Source: Chitinophaga pinensis (GTDB lineage: Bacteria > Bacteroidota > Bacteroidia > Flavobacteriales_D > Crocinitomicaceae). From it: a stretch of DNA of 61,300 bases. The notes beneath the pieces were generated by a model. The model had not been told where the DNA came from, searched no databases, and saw only the letters and a list, made by a program, of their open reading frames with translations. The position numbers were made by a program, and so were the translations under genes. The stretch's first letter is position 1, and each line of letters starts with the position of its first letter. The stretch is taken from positions 1-61,300 of the forward strand of contig CALPMT020000018.1 of NCBI GenBank assembly GCA_943324745.2, given 5' to 3'. Positions 36,982 to 45,758 of this stretch are shown here, one piece after another.

Positions 36982-37543
36982 TTTCACGTTCAATCGTTGG
37001 TGCAAAATGTTGATGTTCTAATTGATGGACCTTTTTCTGAATGGTTACAACAGTGTCATGCTTTAAAACTGGTATTGCAAATTGAGCAATTATTCGACCT
37101 GCATCAAATTCTTCTGAGACATAATGAATTGAGATTCCCGTTTCCTTTTCTTGAGCAGCTAGAACAGCTTCATGTACAAATTTACCATACATTCCTATTC
37201 CCCCAAATTTTGGGAGTAAAGAAGGATGAATATTGATGATTTTTTCTGGATAAGTTACAATAAGAGAATCTGGAATTTTACGTAAAAATCCAGCTAAAAT
37301 GATGTAATCAATGGCATAGCTTTTACAAAGTTCAACTAAATAGGTTGAATTCTCTACTTGATGATTTGTGCAAATAACAAGCGGTACACCTAATGATTTT
37401 GCTTTTTCAACGATAGGGGCTTGTTCGTTGTTAGACAAAACAAACACTATCTCTATGGCTAAATGATATTCAAAAAAACGAATGATTGTTTCAGCATTTG
37501 AACCGGTTCCAGAAGCAAAAAGTGCAATTTTAATGGGTTTCAT
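36968..37543 (-). CDS. purN: phosphoribosylglycinamide formyltransferase
   Basis: PurN transfers a formyl group from 10-formyltetrahydrofolate to GAR in purine synthesis. The 191-residue protein shows the GAR-binding start ALFASGTGSNAETI, the catalytic block IINIHPSLLPKFGG (Asn and His) and the later Asp region GISIHYVSEEFDAGRII. Length is normal. The last codons and stop lie in a copy of the intergenic palindrome, so the C-terminus may have been remodelled by the repeat. A -7 box lies 4 nt from its ATG. Confidence 0.95.
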   Translation of the reverse strand: MKPIKIALFASGTGSNAETIIRFFEYHLAIEIVFVLSNNEQAPIVEKAKSLGVPLVICTNHQVENSTYLVELCKSYAIDYIILAGFLRKIPDSLIVTYPEKIINIHPSLLPKFGGIGMYGKFVHEAVLAAQEKETGISIHYVSEEFDAGRIIAQFAIPVLKHDTVVTIQKKVHQLEHQHFAPTIEREILGL

Positions 37544-37547
37544 GCAA

Positions 37548-37555
37548 CAAAGTTA
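37548..37555 (-). promoter_or_regulatory. -7 box of purN, 4 nt from the start codon
   Basis: Minus-strand TAACTTTG fully matches TAnnTTTG, and only TTGC separates it from the ATG at 37543. This suggests a leaderless transcript. No -33 element is evident. Confidence 0.5.
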
Positions 37556-37725
37556 AAACTAATTTATTGTTATAAAAATGAAAAAATAGTTTTAATTAAG
37601 ATGTTGTAATACAGTTTTTTACGTCGATATCTTGATGCGTCAAGAGAATTAAATTCGTAATAATTTTGTTTTTTACTCCATATATTCTTTCTTTGCAAGC
37701 TGAATTAATCATTAAAATAAAAAAG

Positions 37726-37962
37726 ATGTCTGAAATCAAATCAAAAGTAATATCCATTATCGTAGATAAATTGGGTGTTGAAGAAAGCGAAGTAACAAAC
37801 GAAGCAAGCTTCACAAACGATCTAGGTGCTGATTCACTAGATACAGTAGAATTGATTATGGAATTTGAAAAAGAATTTAACATCGCTATTCCAGATGATC
37901 AAGCTGAAACTATTCAAACTGTAGGTGACGCTGTTTCTTACATTGAGAAAAACGTAAACTAA
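37726..37962 (+). CDS. acpP: acyl carrier protein
   Basis: ACP carries growing acyl chains on a phosphopantetheine arm. The 78-residue protein (start ATG 37726, [10 protein letters not shown]) has the attachment motif [11 protein letters not shown] with Ser37, is strongly acidic and has the four-helix ACP layout. The frame is open 20 codons upstream, but those residues are outside the family. It is followed 33 bp later by fabF and then rnc, a common order. Confidence 0.97.
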   Translation: MSEIKSKVISIIVDKLGVEESEVTNEASFTNDLGADSLDTVELIMEFEKEFNIAIPDDQAETIQTVGDAVSYIEKNVN

Positions 37963-37995
37963 TAAAAACGTATTAACAAACAAAAGACATTCTGT

Positions 37996-39249
37996 ATGGA
38001 ATTAAAGAGAGTTGTTGTAACAGGTTTAGGTGCTCTTACCCCAATTGGTAACACAGTTACTGAATATTGGGATGCTTTATTGGCAGGTAAAAGTGGGGCA
38101 GCAATTATCCAGCAGTTCGATGCGTCTTTGTTTAAAACACAATTTGCGTGCGAAGTAAAAAACTTTAATGTCGAAGATTTTATCGACCGAAAAGAAGCAC
38201 GTAAAATGGATCAATTTGCTCAGTATGCTATGGTTTCAGCTTCTGAAGCCGTAGCAGACTCGGGCTTATTAGATTCAAATCCAAATTTTGATAAAATTGG
38301 GGTAGTTTGGGGTTCTGGAATCGGAGGATTAAAAACGTTTCAAGACGAAGCGGAAAATTTCTTCGGTGGTGATGGTACACCTAAATTCAATCCTTTCTTT
38401 ATTCCTAAAATGATCTCGGACATTGCTGCGGGATTAATTTCTATTAAATATGGTTTCCGTGGACCAAACTACGTAACTGTTTCTGCTTGTGCTTCTGCGA
38501 GTAACGCAATTATTGATGCATTCAATTTAATTCGTTTAGGTAAAGCTCACGCAATCGTTACAGGTGGTTCGGAAGCTGGTGTAAACCAAATGGGAATGGG
38601 TGGATTTAATGGTTTAAAAGCCTTGTCTACACGCAACGATTCTCCAGAAACTGCTTCTCGTCCTTTTGATGCAGAACGTGATGGGTTTGTATTAGGCGAA
38701 GGTGCTGGAGCTATTATTTTAGAAGAATACGAGCACGCTGTAAAAAGAGGTGCTAAAATTTATGCGGAAATTGCAGGTGGTGGACTTTCCGCTGATGCAT
38801 ACCATATGACTGCACCACATCCAGAAGGAATAGGAGCACGTAATGTAATGATCTCTGCATTAGAAGATGCTGAAATGCAACCAGAAGAAGTGGATTACAT
38901 CAATGTACATGGTACTTCAACTCCTTTAGGTGACATTGCTGAAACAAAAGCGATTGCACATGTATTCGGTGATCACGCTTACAACTTAAATATTAGCTCT
39001 ACGAAATCCATGACTGGTCACTTATTAGGTGCAGCTGGTGCTATCGAGGCTATTGCTTGTATTTTAGCGGTAAAAAATGATATTGTCCCTCCTACGATCA
39101 ACCACTTTACAGATGATCCAGAATTAGATAACAAGCTGAATTTTACTTTCCATACTCCTCAAAAGAGAACCGTAAATGTTGCTATATCTAATACATTCGG
39201 ATTTGGTGGACACAATACATCCGTGATTGTAAAAAAATTCAAAGGATAA
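37996..39249 (+). CDS. fabF: beta-ketoacyl-ACP synthase II
   Basis: FabF condenses acyl-ACP with malonyl-ACP in fatty-acid elongation. The 417-residue thiolase-fold protein has the nucleophile Cys165 (TVSACASASN), His305 (NVHGTSTPLGD) and His342 (SMTGHLLGAAGA), a complete Cys-His-His triad, and the C-terminal FGFGGHN loop. Length is normal. It sits between acpP and rnc, 3 bp before the latter, as one operon. Confidence 0.97.
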   Translation: MELKRVVVTGLGALTPIGNTVTEYWDALLAGKSGAAIIQQFDASLFKTQFACEVKNFNVEDFIDRKEARKMDQFAQYAMVSASEAVADSGLLDSNPNFDKIGVVWGSGIGGLKTFQDEAENFFGGDGTPKFNPFFIPKMISDIAAGLISIKYGFRGPNYVTVSACASASNAIIDAFNLIRLGKAHAIVTGGSEAGVNQMGMGGFNGLKALSTRNDSPETASRPFDAERDGFVLGEGAGAIILEEYEHAVKRGAKIYAEIAGGGLSADAYHMTAPHPEGIGARNVMISALEDAEMQPEEVDYINVHGTSTPLGDIAETKAIAHVFGDHAYNLNISSTKSMTGHLLGAAGAIEAIACILAVKNDIVPPTINHFTDDPELDNKLNFTFHTPQKRTVNVAISNTFGFGGHNTSVIVKKFKG

Positions 39250-39252
39250 TCT

Positions 39253-39975
39253 TTGTTTCGTAAACTTTTTACAAGTTCTCAAAAACGTTCAGAAGACGAG
39301 TTACGTTTAACACGTTTCATGATTGATCAATTTGGTTATCGACCAAAGGATATTGGTTTTTTCAAAATTGCTGTTACTCATAAATCTATTTTACACAAAG
39401 GGCAATATTTGGCATCAAATGAACGGTTAGAATTCTTAGGAGATTCTATCTTAGGTTCGGTAATTGCAGAATGGTTATACCTAAAATTCCCTAACGAAGA
39501 TGAAGGTTATTTAACGCAATTGAAATCTAAAATTGTTAGCCGTAAAATTCTATCTGAAATTGCTGAAAAACTGAAAGTACGTTCAGTAATTAACTACCAA
39601 GAGGGCCGATCAATGAATATTGCTACCATCGAAGGAAATTGTATAGAAGCGATATTTGGTGCAATGTATTTAGATGGAGGATTTGAAGCTGTAAAAACAA
39701 GTATTACCAAATTTATTTTTGGTAAGTATGTAGATGTGAAAAAATTATTATCCGAAGAAATTGACTTCAAATCGAAACTTTTGATTTTTTGTCAACGAAA
39801 TCGTTGGGAATTAGATTTTAGAATACGTCAAGATTCTCAAATTTCAAACCATCATGTATATGAAATTGAAGTCTTTATAAATGATGTGAAATATGGAATA
39901 GGTTCCGCAAGCTCCAAAAAAGAAGCAGAGCAAATTGCATCCAAAGCATCCCTTTCATTATTAAACGAAATTTAA
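39253..39975 (+). CDS. rnc: ribonuclease III
   Basis: RNase III cuts double-stranded RNA, including rRNA precursors. The 240-residue protein has the catalytic signature NERLEFLGDSILGSVIAEW, the second acidic site NCIEAIFGAMYLDGGFE and a C-terminal dsRNA-binding domain (residues about 172-240, ending SKKEAEQIASKASLSLL). Translation appears to start at TTG 39253, three bases after the fabF stop; the next Met lies at residue 22, inside the conserved first helix, so the TTG is preferred. A terminator follows. Confidence 0.95.
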   Translation: MFRKLFTSSQKRSEDELRLTRFMIDQFGYRPKDIGFFKIAVTHKSILHKGQYLASNERLEFLGDSILGSVIAEWLYLKFPNEDEGYLTQLKSKIVSRKILSEIAEKLKVRSVINYQEGRSMNIATIEGNCIEAIFGAMYLDGGFEAVKTSITKFIFGKYVDVKKLLSEEIDFKSKLLIFCQRNRWELDFRIRQDSQISNHHVYEIEVFINDVKYGIGSASSKKEAEQIASKASLSLLNEI

Positions 39976-39988
39976 ATCCGTTAATTTC

Positions 39989-40012
39989 TACCCGAAAAAC
40001 GGGTGTTTTTTT
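39989..40012 (+). terminator. terminator of acpP-fabF-rnc
   Basis: ACCCG/CGGGT stem with an AAAAA loop, followed by GTTTTTTTT, starting 14 bases after the rnc stop. Confidence 0.8.
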
Positions 40013-40113
40013 CCATAAAATTAAAATACATTTCCAAAATAAACTTTCGTTTATCTCTCTTCTTCTATGGAGGTGTTAACAATTTACTAATAGTGTTTCT
40101 CGTTTAAAAATTG

Positions 40114-40121
40114 TACATTCG
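40114..40121 (+). promoter_or_regulatory. -7-like box TACATTCG before the IPExxxVDY gene
   Basis: TACATTCG differs by one base from TAnnTTTG and ends 9 nt before the ATG at 40131. It fits the need for a new promoter after the rnc terminator. No convincing -33. Confidence 0.4.
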
Positions 40122-40130
40122 TTTACTAGA

Positions 40131-40562
40131 ATGATAAAGAAAAAGAAACATACTTTAGAATTTGATGTCGATTATGATTACGATATGATTGGCATTTCTT
40201 CGCCAAATAATGATTATCGCATTGTGTGGGCTATGAATGAATTATTAAACATACGTTTAGAAAAAGGAGCCGAAGATTTCATTATCGTCAATACGAAAGG
40301 AGAAAAGAAATCGGAACATCCTTTTTATCAGTTTTCAGATGAAGAGAATTTTTTAGAAATGTTTTTCATCAAAAATAAATTTGGAGCAAAATATTTAATT
40401 CCCGAGAATAAACAAATCGATTATTTTTTCTTCTTAGTGCATAATAATTTTTATAAAATTCCAGCTTTAATAAACAAATTAAAAACGATTCCGACAATCC
40501 ATGGGGCGTATTCATTTGATCCTACCGATTTTCCTTCCACCGAATTTATAATATTTGAATAA
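40131..40562 (+). CDS. IPExxxVDY-family protein
   Basis: The 143-residue protein carries the family's naming motif as IPENKQIDYFFFL (about residues 91-103, with Ile in place of Val) and an N-terminal basic stretch (MIKKKKHTLEFDVDYDYDM). The family is restricted to Bacteroidota as far as I recall and has no known function. There is no signal peptide. Its stop codon overlaps the pyk start as TAATG, so it is translationally coupled to pyruvate kinase, which makes a link with that enzyme or its regulation worth testing. Confidence 0.85.
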   Translation: MIKKKKHTLEFDVDYDYDMIGISSPNNDYRIVWAMNELLNIRLEKGAEDFIIVNTKGEKKSEHPFYQFSDEENFLEMFFIKNKFGAKYLIPENKQIDYFFFLVHNNFYKIPALINKLKTIPTIHGAYSFDPTDFPSTEFIIFE

Positions 40563-41980
40563 TGAAAAAAACAAAAATAATAGCAACGATTGGTCCTGCA
40601 TCCTCTAAAAGAGAAGTGCTAAAAGAAATGATTTTAGAAGGTGTTAATGTGTGTCGCTTAAATTTTTCACACGGCACATATGATCAACATTTGGAGGCAA
40701 TCGAATTGATTCGTTCTCTGAATGATGAATTGAATTTAAATACAGCAATTCTTGTGGATTTACAAGGACCAAAAATTCGTGTCGATGAAGTAGAGAATAA
40801 TGGGGTTTTATTAGAAAAAGACCATATTATTACTGTTTCAACAGATAAATGTATCGGTAATTCTTCCCACATTTCTATCAATTATAAAGATTTACCGAAA
40901 GATGTAAAAATTGGGGAGAAAATAGTATTAGATGACGGGAAATTAAGTTTAGAAGTTGTTGCTACGAATGGTGTAGACAAAATCAGTTGTAAAGTGATCC
41001 ATGGTGGAATTTTATCCTCCAGAAAAGGAGTGAATCTTCCTAATACGAATATTTCGTTACCCTCTTTAACGGTAAAAGACAGAGCGGATTTAGAATTTGC
41101 TTTGCTACATAATGTGGATTGGGTAGGTTTATCTTTTGTGCGTAATGCACGCGATATTATAGAATTAAAACATATCATATCAGAGAAAGGAGCTAAGGCT
41201 AAAGTCATTGCAAAGATTGAAAAACCAGAGGCGATTGAGGATATCGACGAGATTATTGCAGCGAGTGATGGATTGATGGTTGCGCGTGGTGATTTAGGAG
41301 TAGAAGTGCCTTTTCAATCCGTGCCATTAATTCAAAAAATGCTGATCAAAAAATGTATGGAGAAAGCAAAACCAATCATCGTTGCTACACAAATGATGGA
41401 AAGTATGATTGTAAATTCATCGCCAACACGTGCGGAAGTAAATGACGTTGCAAATGCAGTATTAGATGGAACAGATGGTGTTATGTTATCTGGGGAAACA
41501 TCTGTTGGGGCCTTTCCAGTAGAAACGATTCGTGCGATGTCAAACATCATTAAAGAAATGGAAACCTTTGAAGGTATCTACCACAAAGAAGTTTCTCCAA
41601 GCAAAACAAATCCGCGTTTCATATCCGATTCTATTTGTTTTAATGCGTGTCGTTTAGAACAACGAGTGGATGCTGATGCGATTATTACCATGACTTTCTC
41701 GGGGTATACCGCTTACAAAATTGCTTCACAACGACCAAAGGCACCTGTGTATGTATTTACTTCTAACGAACAAATCTTAACGCAATTGAACCTTGTTTGG
41801 GGAGTGAAAGCATTTTATTATGATAAGCATTACAGTACAGATCACACGATTGCTGATATCAAGTATATTCTTCGCAAAGAAGGCTTATTGAAAAATGGAG
41901 ATTTAGTCATCAATATTGCTGCAATTCCATTGGAAGAAGATAGCAAAACAAACATGTTGAAGTTAAGTTATGTAGAATAA
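40562..41980 (+). CDS. pyk: pyruvate kinase
   Basis: Pyruvate kinase makes pyruvate and ATP from phosphoenolpyruvate and ADP. The 472-residue protein has the N-terminal TKIIATIGPASS block, the active-site signature KVIAKIEKPEAIEDIDEI with the catalytic Lys, DGLMVARGDLGVEVP and the TRAEVNDVANAVLDGTDGVM segment, plus a C-terminal allosteric-type domain. It is translationally coupled to the IPExxxVDY gene and followed by a strong bidirectional terminator. Confidence 0.97.
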   Translation: MKKTKIIATIGPASSKREVLKEMILEGVNVCRLNFSHGTYDQHLEAIELIRSLNDELNLNTAILVDLQGPKIRVDEVENNGVLLEKDHIITVSTDKCIGNSSHISINYKDLPKDVKIGEKIVLDDGKLSLEVVATNGVDKISCKVIHGGILSSRKGVNLPNTNISLPSLTVKDRADLEFALLHNVDWVGLSFVRNARDIIELKHIISEKGAKAKVIAKIEKPEAIEDIDEIIAASDGLMVARGDLGVEVPFQSVPLIQKMLIKKCMEKAKPIIVATQMMESMIVNSSPTRAEVNDVANAVLDGTDGVMLSGETSVGAFPVETIRAMSNIIKEMETFEGIYHKEVSPSKTNPRFISDSICFNACRLEQRVDADAIITMTFSGYTAYKIASQRPKAPVYVFTSNEQILTQLNLVWGVKAFYYDKHYSTDHTIADIKYILRKEGLLKNGDLVINIAAIPLEEDSKTNMLKLSYVE

Positions 41981-42000
41981 TTTCTAATTATTTACGCATT

Positions 42001-42035
42001 AAAAAGGGCGATTTCCGGAAGAAATCGCCCTTTTT
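42001..42035. terminator. strong bidirectional terminator between pyk and kbl
   Basis: A perfect 15-bp stem AAAAAGGGCGATTTC/GAAATCGCCCTTTTT with a CGGAA loop. The A and T flanks give a U-tract in both directions, fitting the convergent neighbours. Confidence 0.92.
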
Positions 42036-42054
42036 GATTTTATAAATAAGGCAC

Positions 42055-43245
42055 TTATTTGATAACCCCTAATTCTTTTCCAACTTTAATAAAAGCAGCA
42101 ATTGCTTTATCTAGGTCTTCGATGGAATGAGCTGCAGAAATCTGTGTACGAATACGCGCAGCTCCTTTTGCAACCACTGGATAGAAGAATCCAATTGCAT
42201 AAACGCCTTCTTTCAATAATAAATCCGCAAATTTTTGCGAAAGAGCAGCATCGTATAACATGATTGGAATAATCGGCGAATCTCCAGGTTTAATATCAAA
42301 TCCTGCTTCAACGATTTTATCTTTAAAATATTTCGTGTTTGATTCTAATTTGTCGCGTAATTCAGTAGTAGAACTTAAAATATCAAATACTTTAATAGAA
42401 GCACCAACAATTGCAGGAGATAAAGAGTTAGAGAACAAATAAGGACGTGAACGTTGACGTAACATTTCTATAATTTCTTTTTTACCTGTTGTATAACCAC
42501 CCATCGCACCACCTAATGCTTTTCCTAAAGTACCAGTAATGATGTCTACACGGTCCATAACGTTGCAATATTCAGGAACACCACGACCAGTTTTACCGAT
42601 AAAACCAGCAGAGTGACACTCATCAGTCATTACCAAGGCATTGTATTTATCTGCTAAATCACAAATTTGATCCATTTTAGCAATATCACCATCCATAGAG
42701 AATACACCATCTGTAACAATAATACGGAAGCGTTGATCTTGAGCAGCAATCAATTGTGCTTCTAAATCTGTCATGTCGGAGTGCTTGTAACGATATCTTT
42801 TCGCTTTGCATAATCGAACTCCATCAATAATTGAAGCGTGATTTAATTCATCTGAAATGATTGCGTCTTCTTCTCCAAATAATGGTTCAAAAACACCACC
42901 ATTCGCATCAAATGCAGCAGCATATAAAATGGTATCTTCTGTACCGTAAAAATCAGCAATCTTCTTTTCTAATGTCTTGTGAATATCTTGTGTACCACAA
43001 ATGAAACGTACAGAAGACATTCCATAACCATGTGAATCTAACGCGTCTTTTGCACCTTGAATCACAGCAGGGTGAGAGGATAATCCTAAGTAATTATTTG
43101 CACACATAATCACTACTTCGTCTCCCGAAGAAACAGTTACTCTAGCTCCTTGTGGTGAAGTTATTATACGCTCTTTTTTGAAAATCCCTCCTTCTTCAAT
43201 TGTTTTTAGCTCGCTTGCTAAAAAATCTTTCATTTTTCCGTACAT
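42055..43245 (-). CDS. kbl: glycine C-acetyltransferase (2-amino-3-ketobutyrate CoA ligase)
   Basis: Kbl cleaves 2-amino-3-ketobutyrate with CoA to glycine and acetyl-CoA in threonine degradation. The 396-residue protein is an alpha-oxoamine synthase: CANNYLGLSSHP near residue 48, MTDECHSAGFIGKTGRG near 206-222 and the PLP Lys242 in TGTLGKALGGAMGGY. The close paralogues BioF and SPT share this fold, but the N-terminal MYGKMKDFLASELKTIEE block fits Kbl. No threonine dehydrogenase gene is adjacent. It has a -7 box upstream. Confidence 0.92.
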   Translation of the reverse strand: MYGKMKDFLASELKTIEEGGIFKKERIITSPQGARVTVSSGDEVVIMCANNYLGLSSHPAVIQGAKDALDSHGYGMSSVRFICGTQDIHKTLEKKIADFYGTEDTILYAAAFDANGGVFEPLFGEEDAIISDELNHASIIDGVRLCKAKRYRYKHSDMTDLEAQLIAAQDQRFRIIVTDGVFSMDGDIAKMDQICDLADKYNALVMTDECHSAGFIGKTGRGVPEYCNVMDRVDIITGTLGKALGGAMGGYTTGKKEIIEMLRQRSRPYLFSNSLSPAIVGASIKVFDILSSTTELRDKLESNTKYFKDKIVEAGFDIKPGDSPIIPIMLYDAALSQKFADLLLKEGVYAIGFFYPVVAKGAARIRTQISAAHSIEDLDKAIAAFIKVGKELGVIK

Positions 43246-43275
43246 ATTATATAATTTGTTTGAATCTTATTTTTA

Positions 43276-43283
43276 CAAAATTA
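43276..43283 (-). promoter_or_regulatory. -7 box of kbl
   Basis: Minus-strand TAATTTTG fully matches TAnnTTTG, 30 nt before the kbl ATG. A -33 element is not evident. Confidence 0.45.
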
Positions 43284-43363
43284 AAAAAAAACAGACAGTC
43301 TAGTTATGGCTTCTTATTTAAATATTTAGGAACTATTACAGTTTTCATGATCTACTAAATCTT

Positions 43364-43396
43364 TTTGTAAATTAATATTTTCATTTGGTATCTTTG
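43364..43396 (+). promoter_or_regulatory. promoter of the atypical SDR gene
   Basis: TTTG (43364-43367), 21-nt spacer and TATCTTTG (43389-43396), both matching the Bacteroidota consensus, 20 nt before the ATG at 43417. Confidence 0.7.
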
Positions 43397-43416
43397 CTCA
43401 ATCAAAATATAAATAA

Positions 43417-44205
43417 ATGAATTTAAACTTAGAAAATAAAACCGCATTTGTATGCGGAAGTACACAAGGAATTGGTAAAGCAAGTGCATTAGAAATGGCT
43501 TCTATGGGTGCTACTATTGTATTACTTGCGCGCAATGAAGATAAACTAAAAGCTACTTTATCTGAATTACCAACACCATCAGGACAAAAACACAGTTACA
43601 TAGCAGCTGACTTTTCTAAACCTGCTGAATTGAAAATTGCTGTTGAAAATCTTATAGCTACTGGAGTAACTTGCCATGTTTTAGTAAATAACACAGGTGG
43701 ACCAAAAGGTGGACCAATTCGTGAAGCGGCTATCGAAGAGTTTTATGATACGTTTACACAACATTTAATTTGTAACCATATTTTAGTACAGGCATTATAT
43801 CCTATCATGAAAGACAATGGTTATGGTCGTATTATCAATGTAATTTCTACCAGTGTAAAACAACCATTACCAAATTTAGGAGTGTCCAATACAATTCGTG
43901 GAGCAGTAGCAAGTTGGAGTAAAACACTAGCAACAGAATTAGCACCATTCAATATTACTGTAAATAATGTGTTGCCAGGTGCTACGAATACTATTCGTTT
44001 ACAAGGAATTGCTGAAGCGAAATCAGCTAAAACAAAAGAAACAATTGAAGATATTTTCGCTGAAATGGCTTCTGAATCACCGATGGGTAGAATTGCAGAA
44101 CCAGAAGAAGTTGCGAATGTGATTGCATTTTTAGCATCTCCTGCTGCAAGTTACATCAATGGAATTAATGTTCCTGTAGATGGTGGTAGAACAAAATCGT
44201 TGTAA
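43417..44205 (+). CDS. SDR-family protein lacking the usual YxxxK
   Basis: The 262-residue protein has a classical SDR fold: CGSTQGIGKASA (cofactor loop, residues 13-24), NNTGGP (91-96) and NVISTS with the catalytic-type Ser. At the place of the catalytic YxxxK, just before AVASWSKTLATEL, the sequence reads SNTIR (residues 157-161), so Tyr is Ser and Lys is Arg. A C-terminal INGINVPVDGG segment is normal. Divergent ketoacyl-ACP-reductase-like SDRs without the tetrad are known, with unclear activity. It has a good promoter of its own, so it is expressed; its substrate is unknown. Confidence 0.85.
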   Translation: MNLNLENKTAFVCGSTQGIGKASALEMASMGATIVLLARNEDKLKATLSELPTPSGQKHSYIAADFSKPAELKIAVENLIATGVTCHVLVNNTGGPKGGPIREAAIEEFYDTFTQHLICNHILVQALYPIMKDNGYGRIINVISTSVKQPLPNLGVSNTIRGAVASWSKTLATELAPFNITVNNVLPGATNTIRLQGIAEAKSAKTKETIEDIFAEMASESPMGRIAEPEEVANVIAFLASPAASYINGINVPVDGGRTKSL

Positions 44206-44213
44206 AAATTTTG

Positions 44214-44267
44214 GATTTTGGATTTTGTAGGGTAGTAGCATGCTACATCTCTACAAATTTCAAAATC
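44214..44267. repeat. imperfect inverted repeat between convergent genes
   Basis: Arms 44214-44230 (GATTTTGGATTTTGTAG) and 44251-44267 pair with a few mismatches around the perfect GTAGCATGCTAC core (44235-44246). The right arm includes the rodA stop codon. TTTGTAGGG...CTACAAA is shared with the element at 36909-36981. Confidence 0.75.
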
Positions 44268-45663
44268 ATCCTAATACATCCCCGCGTTGACTGTCTAGTT
44301 TCAACAATACAAACATCATTACGCTAAATGACATCATGGATGATCCCCCGTAACTAAAGAAAGGTAGTGGAATACCAATTACTGGGGCAAATCCTATGTC
44401 CATACCAATATTTACGGCAAAGTGATAAAATAATATCATCGCAACACAGTAAGCATAAACCCTATTAAAACGTGATTTTTGTCTTTCAGCAATTTGCACG
44501 ATACGGAACAACATAAACATAAATAGGCAAATCAATACAAAGCTTCCAAGGAACCCCCATTCTTCTGCCAAAGGACAAAAAATAAAATCTGTTTCTGATT
44601 CTGGAACGTGGTTAGATTCAACACTTGCAACACTTGCATTACCATATCCTTTTCCAAAAAATCCTCCAGAACCAACAGCTGCCATGGCCCTATTACGGTT
44701 GTAATCTTCCCCATCAGGGTCTTCACGCAATCCTAAAAATAATTCGATTCGGTCTTTTTGGTGTTTTTTCAAACCTTGAAATCCAAAGTTTACAATTGAA
44801 GCGATTAAAGAACACAAAAAGAAACCTATAACTACTATCATCGTGATACGGTTACGTTCGCGTTTAGAAGCAAAGAAACGCAAGATTAAATAGGTAGCAA
44901 CACCCATAAATAACAATGCGCCTATGACTCCAAAAAAACCTGGGATGTCAATACCTGGAAATAAAAAGAAGTGAATTGTATTGTTGCTCATTAACAAGGT
45001 AATGATTGATAAGAATACAACAACGAATAAGATTGGAATAAAGTGAGATCCCACCCATGTACTTTTAAATCGAACACCGGGTATTAAATTGACTAAATGC
45101 AATACAATTGGATCATAGGTGATTCCTTCACGATACATCACAAATAGAAATCCAGTAAATACAACAAATGTTCCAGCATCTGGTTGTAATAAGATTAATG
45201 CCATTGGGAATAGTAGGATTATGTTTGCTACTATTACTGTATTCACGTTTTGCTGTTTTACATTGATGCTGTTTACATAACTTGACAAAGCAATTGCTGT
45301 GCCTATTTTTGCAAATTCTGCCGGCTGAATACCCAATGAACCTATACCTAACCAAGCATGAGCACCATTTACACTGGGCATAAAAAGTACAATGACAAGT
45401 AAAACCAAACAAAACAAATAGATAGGGATTGCAAATTTTCTATAAATACTTGCGTCTATCAAGAATACCAATAACCCCAAGAACATGGAAATTCCTACCC
45501 ACATAATTTGTTTTCCATATTTCTGTGAAAAATCAAATAAATCTGGATGTTTTGGGTTAAATGCTGCTGAATATACATTAGCTACACCCATAAATACCAT
45601 GATAAGGAATACGATTGCTAATCCCCAGTCAATGTTTCCTAATATCGATTCATCTCTTTTCAT
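44266..45663 (-). CDS. rodA: rod-shape peptidoglycan polymerase RodA
   Basis: RodA is the SEDS-family glycosyltransferase of the elongasome and works with PBP2. The product, 465 residues from ATG 45663 (MKRDESILGNIDWG), has about ten hydrophobic segments, the FTGFLFVMYREGI region and the C-terminal signature GIPLPFFSYGGSSMMSF. It is longer than E. coli RodA because of an extra hydrophobic hairpin near residues 230-290. An ATG four codons earlier (45675) lies within a heptamer repeat, so the internal ATG, matching the family start, is preferred. It is the last gene of the rod operon. Confidence 0.95.
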   Translation of the reverse strand: MKRDESILGNIDWGLAIVFLIMVFMGVANVYSAAFNPKHPDLFDFSQKYGKQIMWVGISMFLGLLVFLIDASIYRKFAIPIYLFCLVLLVIVLFMPSVNGAHAWLGIGSLGIQPAEFAKIGTAIALSSYVNSINVKQQNVNTVIVANIILLFPMALILLQPDAGTFVVFTGFLFVMYREGITYDPIVLHLVNLIPGVRFKSTWVGSHFIPILFVVVFLSIITLLMSNNTIHFFLFPGIDIPGFFGVIGALLFMGVATYLILRFFASKRERNRITMIVVIGFFLCSLIASIVNFGFQGLKKHQKDRIELFLGLREDPDGEDYNRNRAMAAVGSGGFFGKGYGNASVASVESNHVPESETDFIFCPLAEEWGFLGSFVLICLFMFMLFRIVQIAERQKSRFNRVYAYCVAMILFYHFAVNIGMDIGFAPVIGIPLPFFSYGGSSMMSFSVMMFVLLKLDSQRGDVLG

Positions 45664-45669
45664 ATTCCT

Positions 45670-45753
45670 AGACATCAGACATTAGACATTAGACATGAGA
45701 CGTCAGACTATATATTATTTTGTCTTAGGTATCAAGTCTTAGGTCTTAAGTCT
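45670..45753. repeat. two opposed 7-bp repeat arrays between mrdA and rodA
   Basis: About 5.5 copies of an AGACATT-like heptamer (45670-45708) are followed by about 4.5 copies of GTCTTAG-like heptamers (45722-45753). The two arrays are roughly complementary, so the transcript between the PBP2 and RodA genes could fold into a large slippery hairpin. Similar arrays occur between genes in other Flavobacteriia (recollection). Confidence 0.75.
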
Positions 45754-45758
45754 ATTAT

